Positions 1 through 7,296 of a stretch of 16,645 nucleotides of DNA are shown piece by piece. Every line of letters starts with the position of its first letter. Within the stretch, counting starts at the first letter, position 1. The translations under genes and the position numbers were made by a program. Origin of the DNA: an uncultured Erysipelotrichaceae bacterium (GTDB taxonomy: Bacteria > Bacillota_I > Bacilli_A > Erysipelotrichales > Erysipelotrichaceae); contig CADBND010000067.1 in the NCBI GenBank assembly GCA_902795875.1, forward strand, positions 1 to 16,645, read 5' to 3'. Under the pieces are notes generated by a model. The model was not told the DNA's origin. It saw nothing but the letters and a program-made list of their open reading frames with translations, and ran no database searches.

Positions 1-60
1 GAGATCTTTGCGGATAAAGAATAATGAAAATATTTTCAGAAAAAAGATTGTAAATAGTTA

Positions 61-89
61 TTGACTTTCTTACAGTCTTTTCATAGAAT
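61..89 (+). promoter_or_regulatory. Sigma-A-type promoter of the T-box/ABC importer operon
   Basis: A -35 box TTGACT (61-66) is followed after exactly 17 nt by a -10 box TAGAAT (84-89). Each box matches the consensus at five of six positions. Transcription would start near 96-97, just before the first strand of T-box stem I (104-108), which is where the leader RNA should begin. The upstream 60 bases are AT-rich with A runs and could act as an UP element. No gene was seen in 1-60. Confidence 0.8.
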
Positions 90-109
90 AAGAATCAGTT
101 ACAGACTTT
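70..109 (+). repeat. Near-perfect 11-nt direct repeat flanking the -10 box
   Basis: TTACAGTCTTT (70-80) and TTACAGACTTT (99-109) differ at one base and lie 29 nt apart, close to three helical turns. The first copy is inside the promoter spacer. The second lies at the predicted transcription start and contributes the 5' strand of T-box stem I. It may be chance in AT-rich DNA or a binding site for a transcription factor acting in addition to the T-box. No regulator was identified. Confidence 0.35.
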
Positions 110-341
110 GAAGTAAACAGTATCGTCGAAGGAAAAGCGTAGAGAGACCGTGTGAGGTGAAAACGGTCGTGATCGTCGAGCGAGAATACATTACCGAGTC
201 GACCGGCTGAATCAAGTAGGCCTGTCCGGGAGATCCCGTTAAAGATCGAAGCCATGTTGGTGGCTGATGAGGTCTATACAGTAATGTAGAGATGAAAAAA
301 GGTGGTAACACGATATGTCGTCCTTGTGGAGGACTTTTTTT
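98..341 (+). promoter_or_regulatory. T-box riboswitch leader, predicted tyrosine (TAC) specifier
   Basis: The leader controls the ABC importer by reading the charging state of a tRNA. Stem I closes by GACTT (104-108) with GAGTC (196-200). Its specifier loop has AGTA (119-122) on the 5' side and GAA (184-186) on the 3' side. The next triplet, TAC (187-189), followed by A, sits in the specifier position. The upper stem contains the conserved AGAGAG (141-146), and GACCGT (146-151) pairs with ACGGTC (163-168). Further hairpins lie at 227-238, 250-265 and 273-290. The antiterminator forms from AAGG (299-302) with CCTT (322-325) and ACGA (310-313) with TCGT (318-321). It leaves the 7-nt bulge TGGTAAC (303-309), whose TGGT pairs with the tRNA NCCA end. 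Uncharged tRNA-Tyr should therefore allow read-through. The class is secure. The amino acid is inferred from position, and stem I contains neither TGG (Trp) nor TTC (Phe). Confidence 0.93.
320..341 (+). terminator. T-box intrinsic terminator
   Basis: GTCCT (320-324) pairs with AGGAC (330-334) around a five-base loop and is followed by seven T (335-341). The 5' arm overlaps the antiterminator strand (318-325), so the two structures exclude each other, as expected for transcriptional T-box control. Confidence 0.88.
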
Positions 342-358
342 GTTTAAAGGAGAACGTT

Positions 359-1342
359 ATGAAAAAATTATTGATCGTATTGCTCAGTGTTTTGTGTCTG
401 TTCACGATCGCAGGCTGCAGTTCCGGCTCTTCGGAAGAAGGTGGTTCTTCACAGCCCGATGAAAGTAATGATGCTTTTCAGATCGGTGTCGTACAGTTAG
501 TCCAGCACGCTGCACTCGATGCGGCGACGCAGGGCTTCTGTGATGAAGTCAAGAAAGCTTTCCCGGATGCAGATATCATTGTGAACAACGCTTCAGGCGA
601 TCCTGCGACCTGTTCAACGATCGCTCAGGGTTTCGTCAATGACGGTGTTGATCTGATCATGGCGAATGCCACACCGGCTTTGCAGGCAGCTGTTTCTGCG
701 ACCGGTGATATTCCGATCCTGGGTACTTCCGTTACCGAATATGGTGTTGCACTTGGCATCGATGGATTTAATGGCATCCCGGGTGGAAACGTATCCGGTA
801 CTTCCGATCTGGCTCCGCTTGATCAGCAGGCACAGATGATCCTGGATATCCTTCCGGATACCAAATCCGTAGGTATCATATTCTGTTCCAACGAAGCCAA
901 CTCCAAATACCAAGTCGATGTCGTCACCAGGTTTCTGGAAGGAAAAGGGATCAATGTCGTTGCGGCATCCTTCACGGATTCCAATGATATCGCTCTTGTA
1001 ACGGAAGATCTCTGTTCACAGGTCGATGTGATCTATATTCCGACAGACAATCAGGCAGCAAGCTGCGCTGAGACGATCGCAAATATCGTTCTTGAAAAGA
1101 AGATCCCGGTCTTCGCAGGAGAAGAAGGCATCTGTAAACTCTGTGGTGTCGCAACTCTTACGATCGATTACTATGATCTGGGTGTCGTTACCGGCCAGAT
1201 GGCTGTAAAGGTACTGAATGGTGAAGCGGATATCTCGAACATGGCGATCGAGTACTTCCGTGAACCGGTCAAGAAATACAATCCGGAAGTCTGTGAACTT
1301 CTCGGTATCGAGATCACTGAAGATTTCGTTCCGGTAGACTAG
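359..1342 (+). CDS. ABC transporter substrate-binding lipoprotein, TrpX/COG2984 type
   Basis: This is a 327-residue solute-binding protein of an importer for an aromatic amino acid or related compound, anchored outside the membrane. Residues 1-19 form a lipoprotein signal (KK, then a hydrophobic stretch) ending in the lipobox TIAGC, so Cys20 would be lipidated. A Ser/Gly/Glu-rich linker follows. The body has the periplasmic-binding-protein fold typical of the ABC_sub_bind family, including the NASGDPAT and GVDLIMANATPA stretches. The start is ATG 359, with AAAGGAGA at 346-353. An in-frame ATG at 302 lies inside the T-box and is rejected. Tandem stops TAG-TAA end the gene. The family is usually annotated as tryptophan-binding TrpX, but the TAC specifier in the leader argues for tyrosine here. 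Family assignment is strong; substrate is an inference from the leader. Confidence 0.92.
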   Translation: MKKLLIVLLSVLCLFTIAGCSSGSSEEGGSSQPDESNDAFQIGVVQLVQHAALDAATQGFCDEVKKAFPDADIIVNNASGDPATCSTIAQGFVNDGVDLIMANATPALQAAVSATGDIPILGTSVTEYGVALGIDGFNGIPGGNVSGTSDLAPLDQQAQMILDILPDTKSVGIIFCSNEANSKYQVDVVTRFLEGKGINVVAASFTDSNDIALVTEDLCSQVDVIYIPTDNQAASCAETIANIVLEKKIPVFAGEEGICKLCGVATLTIDYYDLGVVTGQMAVKVLNGEADISNMAIEYFREPVKKYNPEVCELLGIEITEDFVPVD

Positions 1343-1357
1343 TAAGAGATTCAGCAT

Positions 1358-2245
1358 ATGTTAACGATCTCAAATCTGATCTCCAGGATCCCCGGCGGTA
1401 TTGCGCAGGGGATCATCTGGGGTCTTATGGCCTTAGGCATCTATATCACTTTTAGAGTTTTGAAAGAGTCAGACCTTACTGTGGATGGCTCTTTTGCGAC
1501 GGGTGGGGCAGTTACGGTCATGCTTATTACCGGAGGCATGAATGCCTGGCTCGCCATCCTTTGTGCATTTCTGGTCGGGATCCTTGTCGGGATCTGTACC
1601 GGCATGATCCACACCAGATTAAAGATCCCCGCCATCCTTTCGGGGATCCTCGTGCAGTTTGGTCTGTATTCCATCAATCTGCATATCATGGGCATGGTAG
1701 CCAACGTCTCCTGCAACCCCGGTAAATTCAACGTTCTCATCAGTATGCGCAATATCCCGAAAGCTCTGCTGGTCGGGTTTGCTTTCAGTGCTGCCGTGAT
1801 TGCCATTATGTACTGGTATTTCGGTACGGAACAGGGCTGCGCGATCCGTGCAACCGGCAATAACGAACATATGGCTCTGGCACAGGGGATCAGCGTCTCC
1901 AATATGAAAGTCATCGGATTCGCTCTTGGAAACGGCCTGGTGGCCTTTGCGGGCGGATTGATGGCGCAGTATCAGGGCTTCGCAGATATCAATATGGGCA
2001 GAGGTGCTATCGTCATTGGCCTTGCCGCCATCATCATCGGAGAAGCGCTTTCGGAGATCATCTTCCCTAAAGGGAGTCAATTCTTCACGAGACTCATATT
2101 CGTCATTATCGGCGGTATCGTCTATTATCTGATCATGATCGTCGTGCTTTGGCTCAGAGTCGATTCCAACGACCTAAAACTGGCTACAGCCATCATCGTC
2201 ATGCTGGCACTGGCCATACCGAATCTTAGAAAGGGGAACGACTGA
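1358..2245 (+). CDS. ABC transporter permease, TrpY/COG4120 type
   Basis: This is a 295-residue integral membrane permease of the importer, related to the branched-chain/ribose type (BPD_transp_2). About eight or nine hydrophobic segments are visible, roughly at residues 14-32, 45-58, 62-84, 89-110, 133-154, 183-203, 217-236, 244-267 and 274-290. Family hallmarks are DLTVDGSFATGG (39-50) and the cytoplasmic loop with IRATGNNE (163-170), the likely contact with the ATPase. It begins 15 nt after the binding-protein gene with only a weak ribosome binding site (AAGAGA), and its stop overlaps the ATPase start by one base. It is therefore part of one transcript under the T-box. Confidence 0.92.
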   Translation: MLTISNLISRIPGGIAQGIIWGLMALGIYITFRVLKESDLTVDGSFATGGAVTVMLITGGMNAWLAILCAFLVGILVGICTGMIHTRLKIPAILSGILVQFGLYSINLHIMGMVANVSCNPGKFNVLISMRNIPKALLVGFAFSAAVIAIMYWYFGTEQGCAIRATGNNEHMALAQGISVSNMKVIGFALGNGLVAFAGGLMAQYQGFADINMGRGAIVIGLAAIIIGEALSEIIFPKGSQFFTRLIFVIIGGIVYYLIMIVVLWLRVDSNDLKLATAIIVMLALAIPNLRKGND

Positions 2246-3039
2246 TGCTCAAACTGGAAAATCTGAGAAAGACGTTCAATCCCGGAACGATCAATGAGAA
2301 GATCGCTCTTGACGGTGTTGATTTGCTGCTTCAGGATGGAGAGTTCGTGACGGTCATCGGTTCCAACGGTGCCGGTAAGTCAACACTATTGAATGCGATC
2401 GCCGGTGTCTGGCTGGTGGATGAGGGAAAGATCTACATCGATGATGTCGACGTGACAAAACTTTCCGAAGATAAACGTGCAAAATATATCGGAAGGGTAT
2501 TCCAGGATCCTATGATGGGTACGGCAGCCGATATGTGGATCGAAGAAAACCTGGCCTTAGCTCACAGAAGAGGAAAGAAAAGAGGACTGGGGCAGGGGAT
2601 CACGTCTGAAGAGAGGCAGACTTTCAAGGTCCTGCTTAAGGAATTCGATCTGGGACTGGAAGACAGGCTTTCGACCAAAGTTGGACTTCTTTCCGGAGGA
2701 CAAAGACAAGCTCTCACGCTGATCATGGCGACTTTACAGAGCCCGAGGCTTCTTCTTCTCGATGAACATACTGCAGCTCTGGATCCCAAGACGGCTTCCA
2801 AGGTGCTTGATGTCACCGAAAAGATCGTCAAGAAGTCAGGCCTGACCACCTTCATGGTCACCCACAACATGCGTGATGCGATCACTCACGGAGACAGATT
2901 GCTGATGCTGGATAGGGGGAAGATCATCCTTGATATCAAAGGCGAGGAAAAGAAAAAGCTGACTGTCGAATCGCTCTTGGAGAGATTCGAGAAAGCCAGC
3001 GGTGAAGAATTCACATCTGATGCCGCAATACTAGGTTAA
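2245..3039 (+). CDS. ABC transporter ATP-binding protein, TrpZ/COG1101 type
   Basis: This is a 264-residue ATPase that powers the importer on the inner face of the membrane. Walker A is GSNGAGKST (39-47), the Q-loop glutamine is Q87, the signature is LSGGQ (149-153), Walker B is LLLLDE (169-174), and the switch histidine is H207 in MVTHNM. All catalytic elements are intact. The C-terminal 25 residues after the core are charged. The start ATG overlaps the permease stop as TGATG, with AAGGGG at 2230-2235 as ribosome binding site, which suggests translational coupling. This is the last gene of the operon, followed by a shared hairpin terminator. Confidence 0.94.
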   Translation: MLKLENLRKTFNPGTINEKIALDGVDLLLQDGEFVTVIGSNGAGKSTLLNAIAGVWLVDEGKIYIDDVDVTKLSEDKRAKYIGRVFQDPMMGTAADMWIEENLALAHRRGKKRGLGQGITSEERQTFKVLLKEFDLGLEDRLSTKVGLLSGGQRQALTLIMATLQSPRLLLLDEHTAALDPKTASKVLDVTEKIVKKSGLTTFMVTHNMRDAITHGDRLLMLDRGKIILDIKGEEKKKLTVESLLERFEKASGEEFTSDAAILG

Positions 3040-3041
3040 GA

Positions 3042-3115
3042 AAAGGGGCTGTAACCCATTAAACCTGCTTGTCATATAGTCAACAATCACAAATAGGTTT
3101 CGTTACAGCCCTTTT
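3042..3115. terminator. Large bidirectional hairpin terminator between convergent genes
   Basis: Arms 3042-3055 and 3102-3115 are complementary over 14 positions with one G-T pair; the core is GGGCTGTAAC pairing with GTTACAGCCC. Inside, AAACCT (3061-3066) pairs with AGGTTT (3095-3100), leaving a 28-nt apical loop. Outer A and T runs give a short U tract in either direction, so it can serve both the ABC importer operon and the leftward CofE-like gene, whose stop is at 3117-3119. The arm length and inner stem are larger than in a typical terminator. Confidence 0.75.
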
Positions 3116-3116
3116 A

Positions 3117-4307
3117 CTATTCATTGGTGTAGTTATCGAAGTATCCCTGAACGAGTACGACAGGTGTTCCCTTGTCTCCGGAACCGGAAGTCAGGTCACT
3201 AAGTGAACCGATCAGATCGGTAAGCTGTCTGGGCGTCGTTCCTTCGGAGATCATCTTGCCTACAAGATTGGAATCTTTCTTCTTGATCTGTTCCTTGATG
3301 GCTTCTTTGAGTTCTTCACCTTTGAGCTCGGAGAAGTCGTTGTCAGCGAGGTATTTGATCTTAACTTCATTCGGTGTACCCTTAAGTCCTTCGGTAAAGA
3401 AAGGAGAAACGACCGGATCAGCAAGCTCCCAGATCTTTCCTTGCGGATCTTTGAAGGCACCGTCACCGTAGATCATGACTTCGAAGTGTTTTCCTGTCCT
3501 TCTTAACATTTCCGCCTGAATGTCTTCGACAAGTCCCTGTGCGTCACGCGGGAAGAGCTTGACGGTCTCTTCTGTCGCCTTATTGGAACCGAGAAGTCCG
3601 TATTTCTCATTGTATCCGGATCCGTTGATGGATTCCGTCATGATGTCGTCGAGGCCATATACATTGGCACCGGCTTTTTTCAGGATTCGTTTTGTCCTGT
3701 TTCTGGTATGGATATCACAAGCAAGGACGTTGTTTGTGTAACGAAGGATCGTTTTCGCCTGATTGGCAAAAATGATTTCGCATTCACATCCTGCATTATT
3801 GATCAGTTCACGGTAATACTTGACGTAGTTGACGCCGGTGAATTCATGGAGCGGTTCACCAAACAGTTCGATGTATTCCTTTTCACTGAGTACATCGTTA
3901 TAAGGATCGACTCCTTTTTCATCAAGCTCGTCATAAGTCAGGAAGGCATTTCCGACTTCATCAGAAGGATAGGAAAGCATCAGATAGATCTTTTTCGCTC
4001 CCTTTGCGATACCGGTAAGAAGGACCGAGAAACGGTTACGGGAAGTGATCGGGAAGATGACGCCGATGTCCTGTCCACCGAGTTTTCTTCTTACATCTTC
4101 AGCAATATCGTCTACAGTGCAATAGTTTCCTTGTGCTCTTCCGACGATCGATTCAGTGATTGAGATGACATCTCTGTCATGAAGCGGGAATTCATCCGCT
4201 ACGGATGCATCGATGACCGCATTGGTTACGATCTGTACGAGATCGTCGCCCTGTTTAATGATCGGGCAGCGTATCCCTCTGGAAACTGTACCTGTTAATC
4301 TTGCCAT
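3117..4307 (-). CDS. CofE-like protein (F420-0:gamma-glutamyl ligase superfamily)
   Basis: This 396-residue cytoplasmic protein resembles the coenzyme F420-0:L-glutamate ligase superfamily. The N-terminal part follows the CofE pattern: RGIRCPIIKQGDDL (11-24), the HDRDVISITESIVGRAQGN stretch near 43-61, then VIFPITSRNRF and LMLSYPSDEVGN. The C-terminal half (IYGDGAFKDPQGKIWELADP, then SGSGDKGTP near the end) is conserved in anaerobic Firmicutes homologues as I remember them, and is longer than a minimal ligase. No other F420 gene is in the window and such bacteria generally lack F420, so glutamylation of F420 is unlikely to be its role; the true substrate is unknown. The start ATG 4305-4307 has GGGGG (4316-4320) 8 nt upstream. 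It is transcribed alone, convergent with the importer. Confidence 0.75.
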   Translation of the reverse strand: MARLTGTVSRGIRCPIIKQGDDLVQIVTNAVIDASVADEFPLHDRDVISITESIVGRAQGNYCTVDDIAEDVRRKLGGQDIGVIFPITSRNRFSVLLTGIAKGAKKIYLMLSYPSDEVGNAFLTYDELDEKGVDPYNDVLSEKEYIELFGEPLHEFTGVNYVKYYRELINNAGCECEIIFANQAKTILRYTNNVLACDIHTRNRTKRILKKAGANVYGLDDIMTESINGSGYNEKYGLLGSNKATEETVKLFPRDAQGLVEDIQAEMLRRTGKHFEVMIYGDGAFKDPQGKIWELADPVVSPFFTEGLKGTPNEVKIKYLADNDFSELKGEELKEAIKEQIKKKDSNLVGKMISEGTTPRQLTDLIGSLSDLTSGSGDKGTPVVLVQGYFDNYTNE

Positions 4308-4330
4308 AACTTATACCCCCACAATGAAAT

Positions 4331-4336
4331 ATTATA
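4331..4336 (-). promoter_or_regulatory. Candidate -10 box for the CofE-like gene
   Basis: On the minus strand 4336-4331 reads TATAAT, 23 nt upstream of the ATG, so the transcript would start near 4324 and carry the GGGGG ribosome binding site. No -35 box is at 16-18 nt. TTGAAA (minus, 4366-4361) is 24 nt away, which is too far. The rest of 4308-4537 holds the divergent promoter and a palindrome. Confidence 0.45.
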
Positions 4337-4452
4337 GAACAGAACTTTTTTATTTTGCGTTTTCAATATGCAGAAATAGAAGGAATTTGTACCTGTTTTA
4401 ACCTCTGTATGAAAAAAGTTACAATAATTGGCTGATATGAAGAAATGAAGGA

Positions 4453-4464
4453 GCCTTATAAGGC
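4453..4464. promoter_or_regulatory. Perfect 12-bp palindrome, possible operator
   Basis: GCCTTATAAGGC is a perfect palindrome with no loop, so it is more likely a dimeric protein site than an RNA hairpin. It lies in the 224-bp divergent region, about 44 nt upstream of the rightward -10 box and about 117 nt upstream of the leftward one. No matching regulator gene is in the window. Confidence 0.35.
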
Positions 4465-4507
4465 GAGATTGTTTATCTATTAGGATGAATCGGAAAAGCA
4501 TTTAATA

Positions 4508-4513
4508 TATAAT
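4508..4513 (+). promoter_or_regulatory. Candidate -10 box of the oxidoreductase/glyQS/dnaG/rpoD operon
   Basis: TATAAT at 4508-4513 lies in an AT-rich run and would start transcription near 4520, just before the AAGG ribosome binding site (4527-4530). No good -35 hexamer is 16-18 nt upstream, so activity may need an activator or rest on the AT-rich context. Confidence 0.5.
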
Positions 4514-4537
4514 AGTGATGGTAAAAAAGGTATGAGT

Positions 4538-5911
4538 ATGAAAAACTATGACGTTGCGATCGTTGGTGCCGGTCCCGGTGGCATATACAGTGCCTACGAG
4601 TTGACCAAGAAAGCACCTCAACTAAAGGTTGCGATCGTGGAATATGGAAATCCTTTAGAAAAAAGAAAGTGTCCGATCGACGGAGAAAAGATCACCAAAT
4701 GCATCAACTGCAAGTACTGCGCGATCATGAACGGATTCGGCGGTGCCGGAGCTTTCTCCGATGGAAAATACAATATCACCAACGATTTCGGTGGTACGCT
4801 TTATGAGCATATCGGAAAGAAGAAAGCTTTGGAACTGATGCATTATGTCGATTCCATAAATGTGGAATACGGTGGCGGATCAACGAAGCTTTATTCTACT
4901 GCTTCCTCCAAGATCAAGACGGACTGCATCCGTGTCGGTCTGCATCTGCTTGATGCGAAAGTGCGGCATCTTGGTACCGATATCAACTACGAAGTATTAG
5001 GAAACCTGTATGAATACTTAAGCGATAAGGCAGACATCTATTTCAATACCGAAGTGGACAGTGTGAAAAAAGTGGAAGACGGCTATGTACTGGAAACATC
5101 TTCCGATTCATACCATTGTCGCTATTGCATCATCTCTGCCGGACGTTCCGGTTCCAAATGGATGGAGAAGGTGAGCAGGGAACTCCACATCCCGACCATA
5201 TCCAACCGTGTCGATATCGGAGTTCGAGTGGAACTTCCTTATGAAGTTTTCTCCCACATCACCGATGAGCTCTATGAAGGAAAGATCGTCTTCCGTACAT
5301 CCAAATATCAGGACAGAGTCAGGACCTTCTGTATGAATCCGAAGGGCTTGGTCGTAAATGAGAATACCAACGGTATCATCACTGTGAACGGACACAGCTA
5401 CGAGGATCCGGAAAAGCAGACGGAAAATACGAATTTTGCGTTACTGGTATCGAAACACTTTACCGAACCGTTTACGGATTCCAATGGTTATGGCGAATCG
5501 ATAGCGAGACTGTCGAATATGCTGGGCGGCGGTGTTATCGTACAGCGCTTCGGTGATCTGATCCGGGGAAAACGTTCCACGCCGGGAAGACTGGAATCTT
5601 CATTCATCACGCCGACATTGAAGGCGACACCTGGAGACCTTTCTCTTGTCATGCCGAAAAGGATACTCGATGACATCATCGAAATGATCTATGCACTAGA
5701 CAAGATCGCACCGGGTACGGCCAATGATGAGACCCTTCTGTATGGCGTGGAGGTCAAGTTCTACAATATGGAGCTGGAGCTCGACAACAATCTCGAAACA
5801 GTACACAAGAACCTCTTCGTGATCGGAGACTGTTCCGGTGTCACACATTCGCTTTCTCACGCTTCCGCAAGCGGAGTCTATGTTGCAAGATATATCAGTG
5901 AAAATCTATAG
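4538..5911 (+). CDS. FAD-dependent oxidoreductase, COG2509 type, with N-terminal cysteine cluster
   Basis: This is a 457-residue flavoprotein. The N-terminus carries an FAD-binding Rossmann motif, VAIVGAGPGG (6-15). Four cysteines follow at C45, C55, C58 and C61 (CxxCxxC), then GFGGAGAFSDGK, a hallmark of this family. The C-terminus has VIGDCSGVTHSLSHASASGV, the second flavin-contact motif. The cysteines could bind a metal or Fe-S centre or act in redox, but this is inference. The family's physiological substrate is not known to me. An in-frame ATG at 4532 lies only 1 nt after the GG of the ribosome binding site, so ATG 4538, with AAGG 7 nt upstream, is preferred. It is the first gene of the long operon, 8 nt before glyQS. 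Confidence 0.85.
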   Translation: MKNYDVAIVGAGPGGIYSAYELTKKAPQLKVAIVEYGNPLEKRKCPIDGEKITKCINCKYCAIMNGFGGAGAFSDGKYNITNDFGGTLYEHIGKKKALELMHYVDSINVEYGGGSTKLYSTASSKIKTDCIRVGLHLLDAKVRHLGTDINYEVLGNLYEYLSDKADIYFNTEVDSVKKVEDGYVLETSSDSYHCRYCIISAGRSGSKWMEKVSRELHIPTISNRVDIGVRVELPYEVFSHITDELYEGKIVFRTSKYQDRVRTFCMNPKGLVVNENTNGIITVNGHSYEDPEKQTENTNFALLVSKHFTEPFTDSNGYGESIARLSNMLGGGVIVQRFGDLIRGKRSTPGRLESSFITPTLKATPGDLSLVMPKRILDDIIEMIYALDKIAPGTANDETLLYGVEVKFYNMELELDNNLETVHKNLFVIGDCSGVTHSLSHASASGVYVARYISENL

Positions 5912-5919
5912 GGGAGTTT

Positions 5920-7296
5920 ATGGAAAAGAAATACAGTTTTGATGAGATCGTCTCACATTTGAAAAGTTCAGGTTTCGTATATCAGGGTTCGGAGATCTAC
6001 GGTGGTCTTTCCAATTCCTGGGATTTCGGTGTCTTAGGTTCCTGGTTGAAGAAGAATATCAAGGACCTCTGGTGGCGGGAATTCATTGAAAGATCGCCAT
6101 ACAATGTTGGTATCGATTCAGCGATCCTGATGAATACGCGCACATGGGAAGCTTCCGGACATCTGAAGGGATTCTCGGATTCCATGGTCGACTGCAAGGA
6201 ATGCAAAGGACGTTTCCGTGCGGATGTTTTGATCCAGGAAGCGACCGGTCTTTCTGCTGAAGGTAAGACACCGGAAGAAATGGACAAGATGATCGAAGAC
6301 AATCATGTCGTTTGTCCGGTATGCGGAAAACACAATTTTACCAGTGCCAGGCCTTTCAATCTGATGTTCAAGACTTATATCGGAACTTTGGAAGATGCGA
6401 AATCCGTCGTCTATCTCAGACCGGAGACTGCACAGGGCATTTTTGTCAATTTCAATAATGTTGCCAGAACTTCAAGAAAGAAGATCCCGTTCGGTATCGG
6501 ACAGATCGGTAAATCCTTCCGTAACGAGATCACGCCGGGCAATTTCATTTTCCGTATCCGTGAATTCGAACAGATGGAGCTGGAATTCTTCTGCAAACCC
6601 GGAACCGATCTTGAATGGTACAAGTACTGGGTGGATTACTGCTACAATTTTGTAAGAAGACTTGGCATCAAAGAAGAGAATCTGCGTATACGTGAACATG
6701 ATCCGGAAGAACTGAGTTTCTATTCCAAAGGCACATCCGATATCGAATATGCCTTCCCATTCACAGATTGGGGTGAAGTATGGGGCATCGCCGATCGTAC
6801 TGATTACGATCTCAAACAGCATTCCCAATACTCCGGTAAGGAACTTAATTATCTCGATCCCGAGACCAACGAGAAGTATATCCCGTATTGCGTTGAACCT
6901 TCTGTAGGTGTTGAAAGACTGTTCCTGATGGCTTGTTGCGACGCTTATGAAAAGGAACAGATCAGTGAAAAAGACGAGAGGATCGTCATGCATCTGCATC
7001 CGGCGATCGCGCCGATCAAGGCTTGTGTCTGTCCGCTTCACAAGAAGCTGTCCGAGCCGGCAGGAAAACTCTTTGAGGATCTCTGCAAGGAGTTCCATTG
7101 CGAATACGATGAGTCCGGTTCCATCGGCAAGCGTTACAGAAGAAATGATGCGATCGGTACCCCTTTCTGTATCACTTATGATTTCGATTCTCTTGAAGAC
7201 GGATGTGTTACGGTCAGAGACAGGGATACCATGGAACAGTCCCGCATCAAGATCGATGAATTGAAAGACTATATCAAAGAACGTCTTGCATTTTAA
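5920..7296 (+). CDS. glyQS: Glycyl-tRNA synthetase, single-chain dimeric type
   Basis: This 458-residue class II synthetase charges tRNA-Gly with glycine. It is the one-chain homodimer type, not the GlyQ/GlyS tetramer. Visible elements are the YNVGIDSAILMN stretch (61-72), a zinc-binding set C92, C95, C132, C135, RPETAQG (167-173), motif 2 around FRNEI (190-194) with FRIREFEQ (201-208), and motif 3 with GVERL (320-324). The C-terminal anticodon-binding domain runs from about 360 to the end and includes GKRYRRNDAIGTP. Length is normal for bacterial members. The ribosome binding site GGGGAG (5911-5916) overlaps the upstream stop codon. Its stop overlaps dnaG as TAATG. Placement before dnaG-rpoD is typical of Firmicutes and relatives. 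No T-box precedes it, so it is probably expressed with the operon. Confidence 0.97.
   Translation: MEKKYSFDEIVSHLKSSGFVYQGSEIYGGLSNSWDFGVLGSWLKKNIKDLWWREFIERSPYNVGIDSAILMNTRTWEASGHLKGFSDSMVDCKECKGRFRADVLIQEATGLSAEGKTPEEMDKMIEDNHVVCPVCGKHNFTSARPFNLMFKTYIGTLEDAKSVVYLRPETAQGIFVNFNNVARTSRKKIPFGIGQIGKSFRNEITPGNFIFRIREFEQMELEFFCKPGTDLEWYKYWVDYCYNFVRRLGIKEENLRIREHDPEELSFYSKGTSDIEYAFPFTDWGEVWGIADRTDYDLKQHSQYSGKELNYLDPETNEKYIPYCVEPSVGVERLFLMACCDAYEKEQISEKDERIVMHLHPAIAPIKACVCPLHKKLSEPAGKLFEDLCKEFHCEYDESGSIGKRYRRNDAIGTPFCITYDFDSLEDGCVTVRDRDTMEQSRIKIDELKDYIKERLAF

Noticed and set aside
250..265. TGG at 258-263 as a tryptophan specifier codon
   Set aside because: It is in a small hairpin downstream of stem I, not next to the GAA of the specifier loop.
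302..358. An upstream in-frame ATG that would lengthen the binding lipoprotein by 19 residues
   Set aside because: It lies inside the T-box antiterminator and terminator, has no ribosome binding site, and would place charged residues before the lipoprotein signal peptide.
4532..4537. Earlier ATG for the FAD oxidoreductase
   Set aside because: The GG of the ribosome binding site is only 1 nt away; ATG 4538 has correct spacing.
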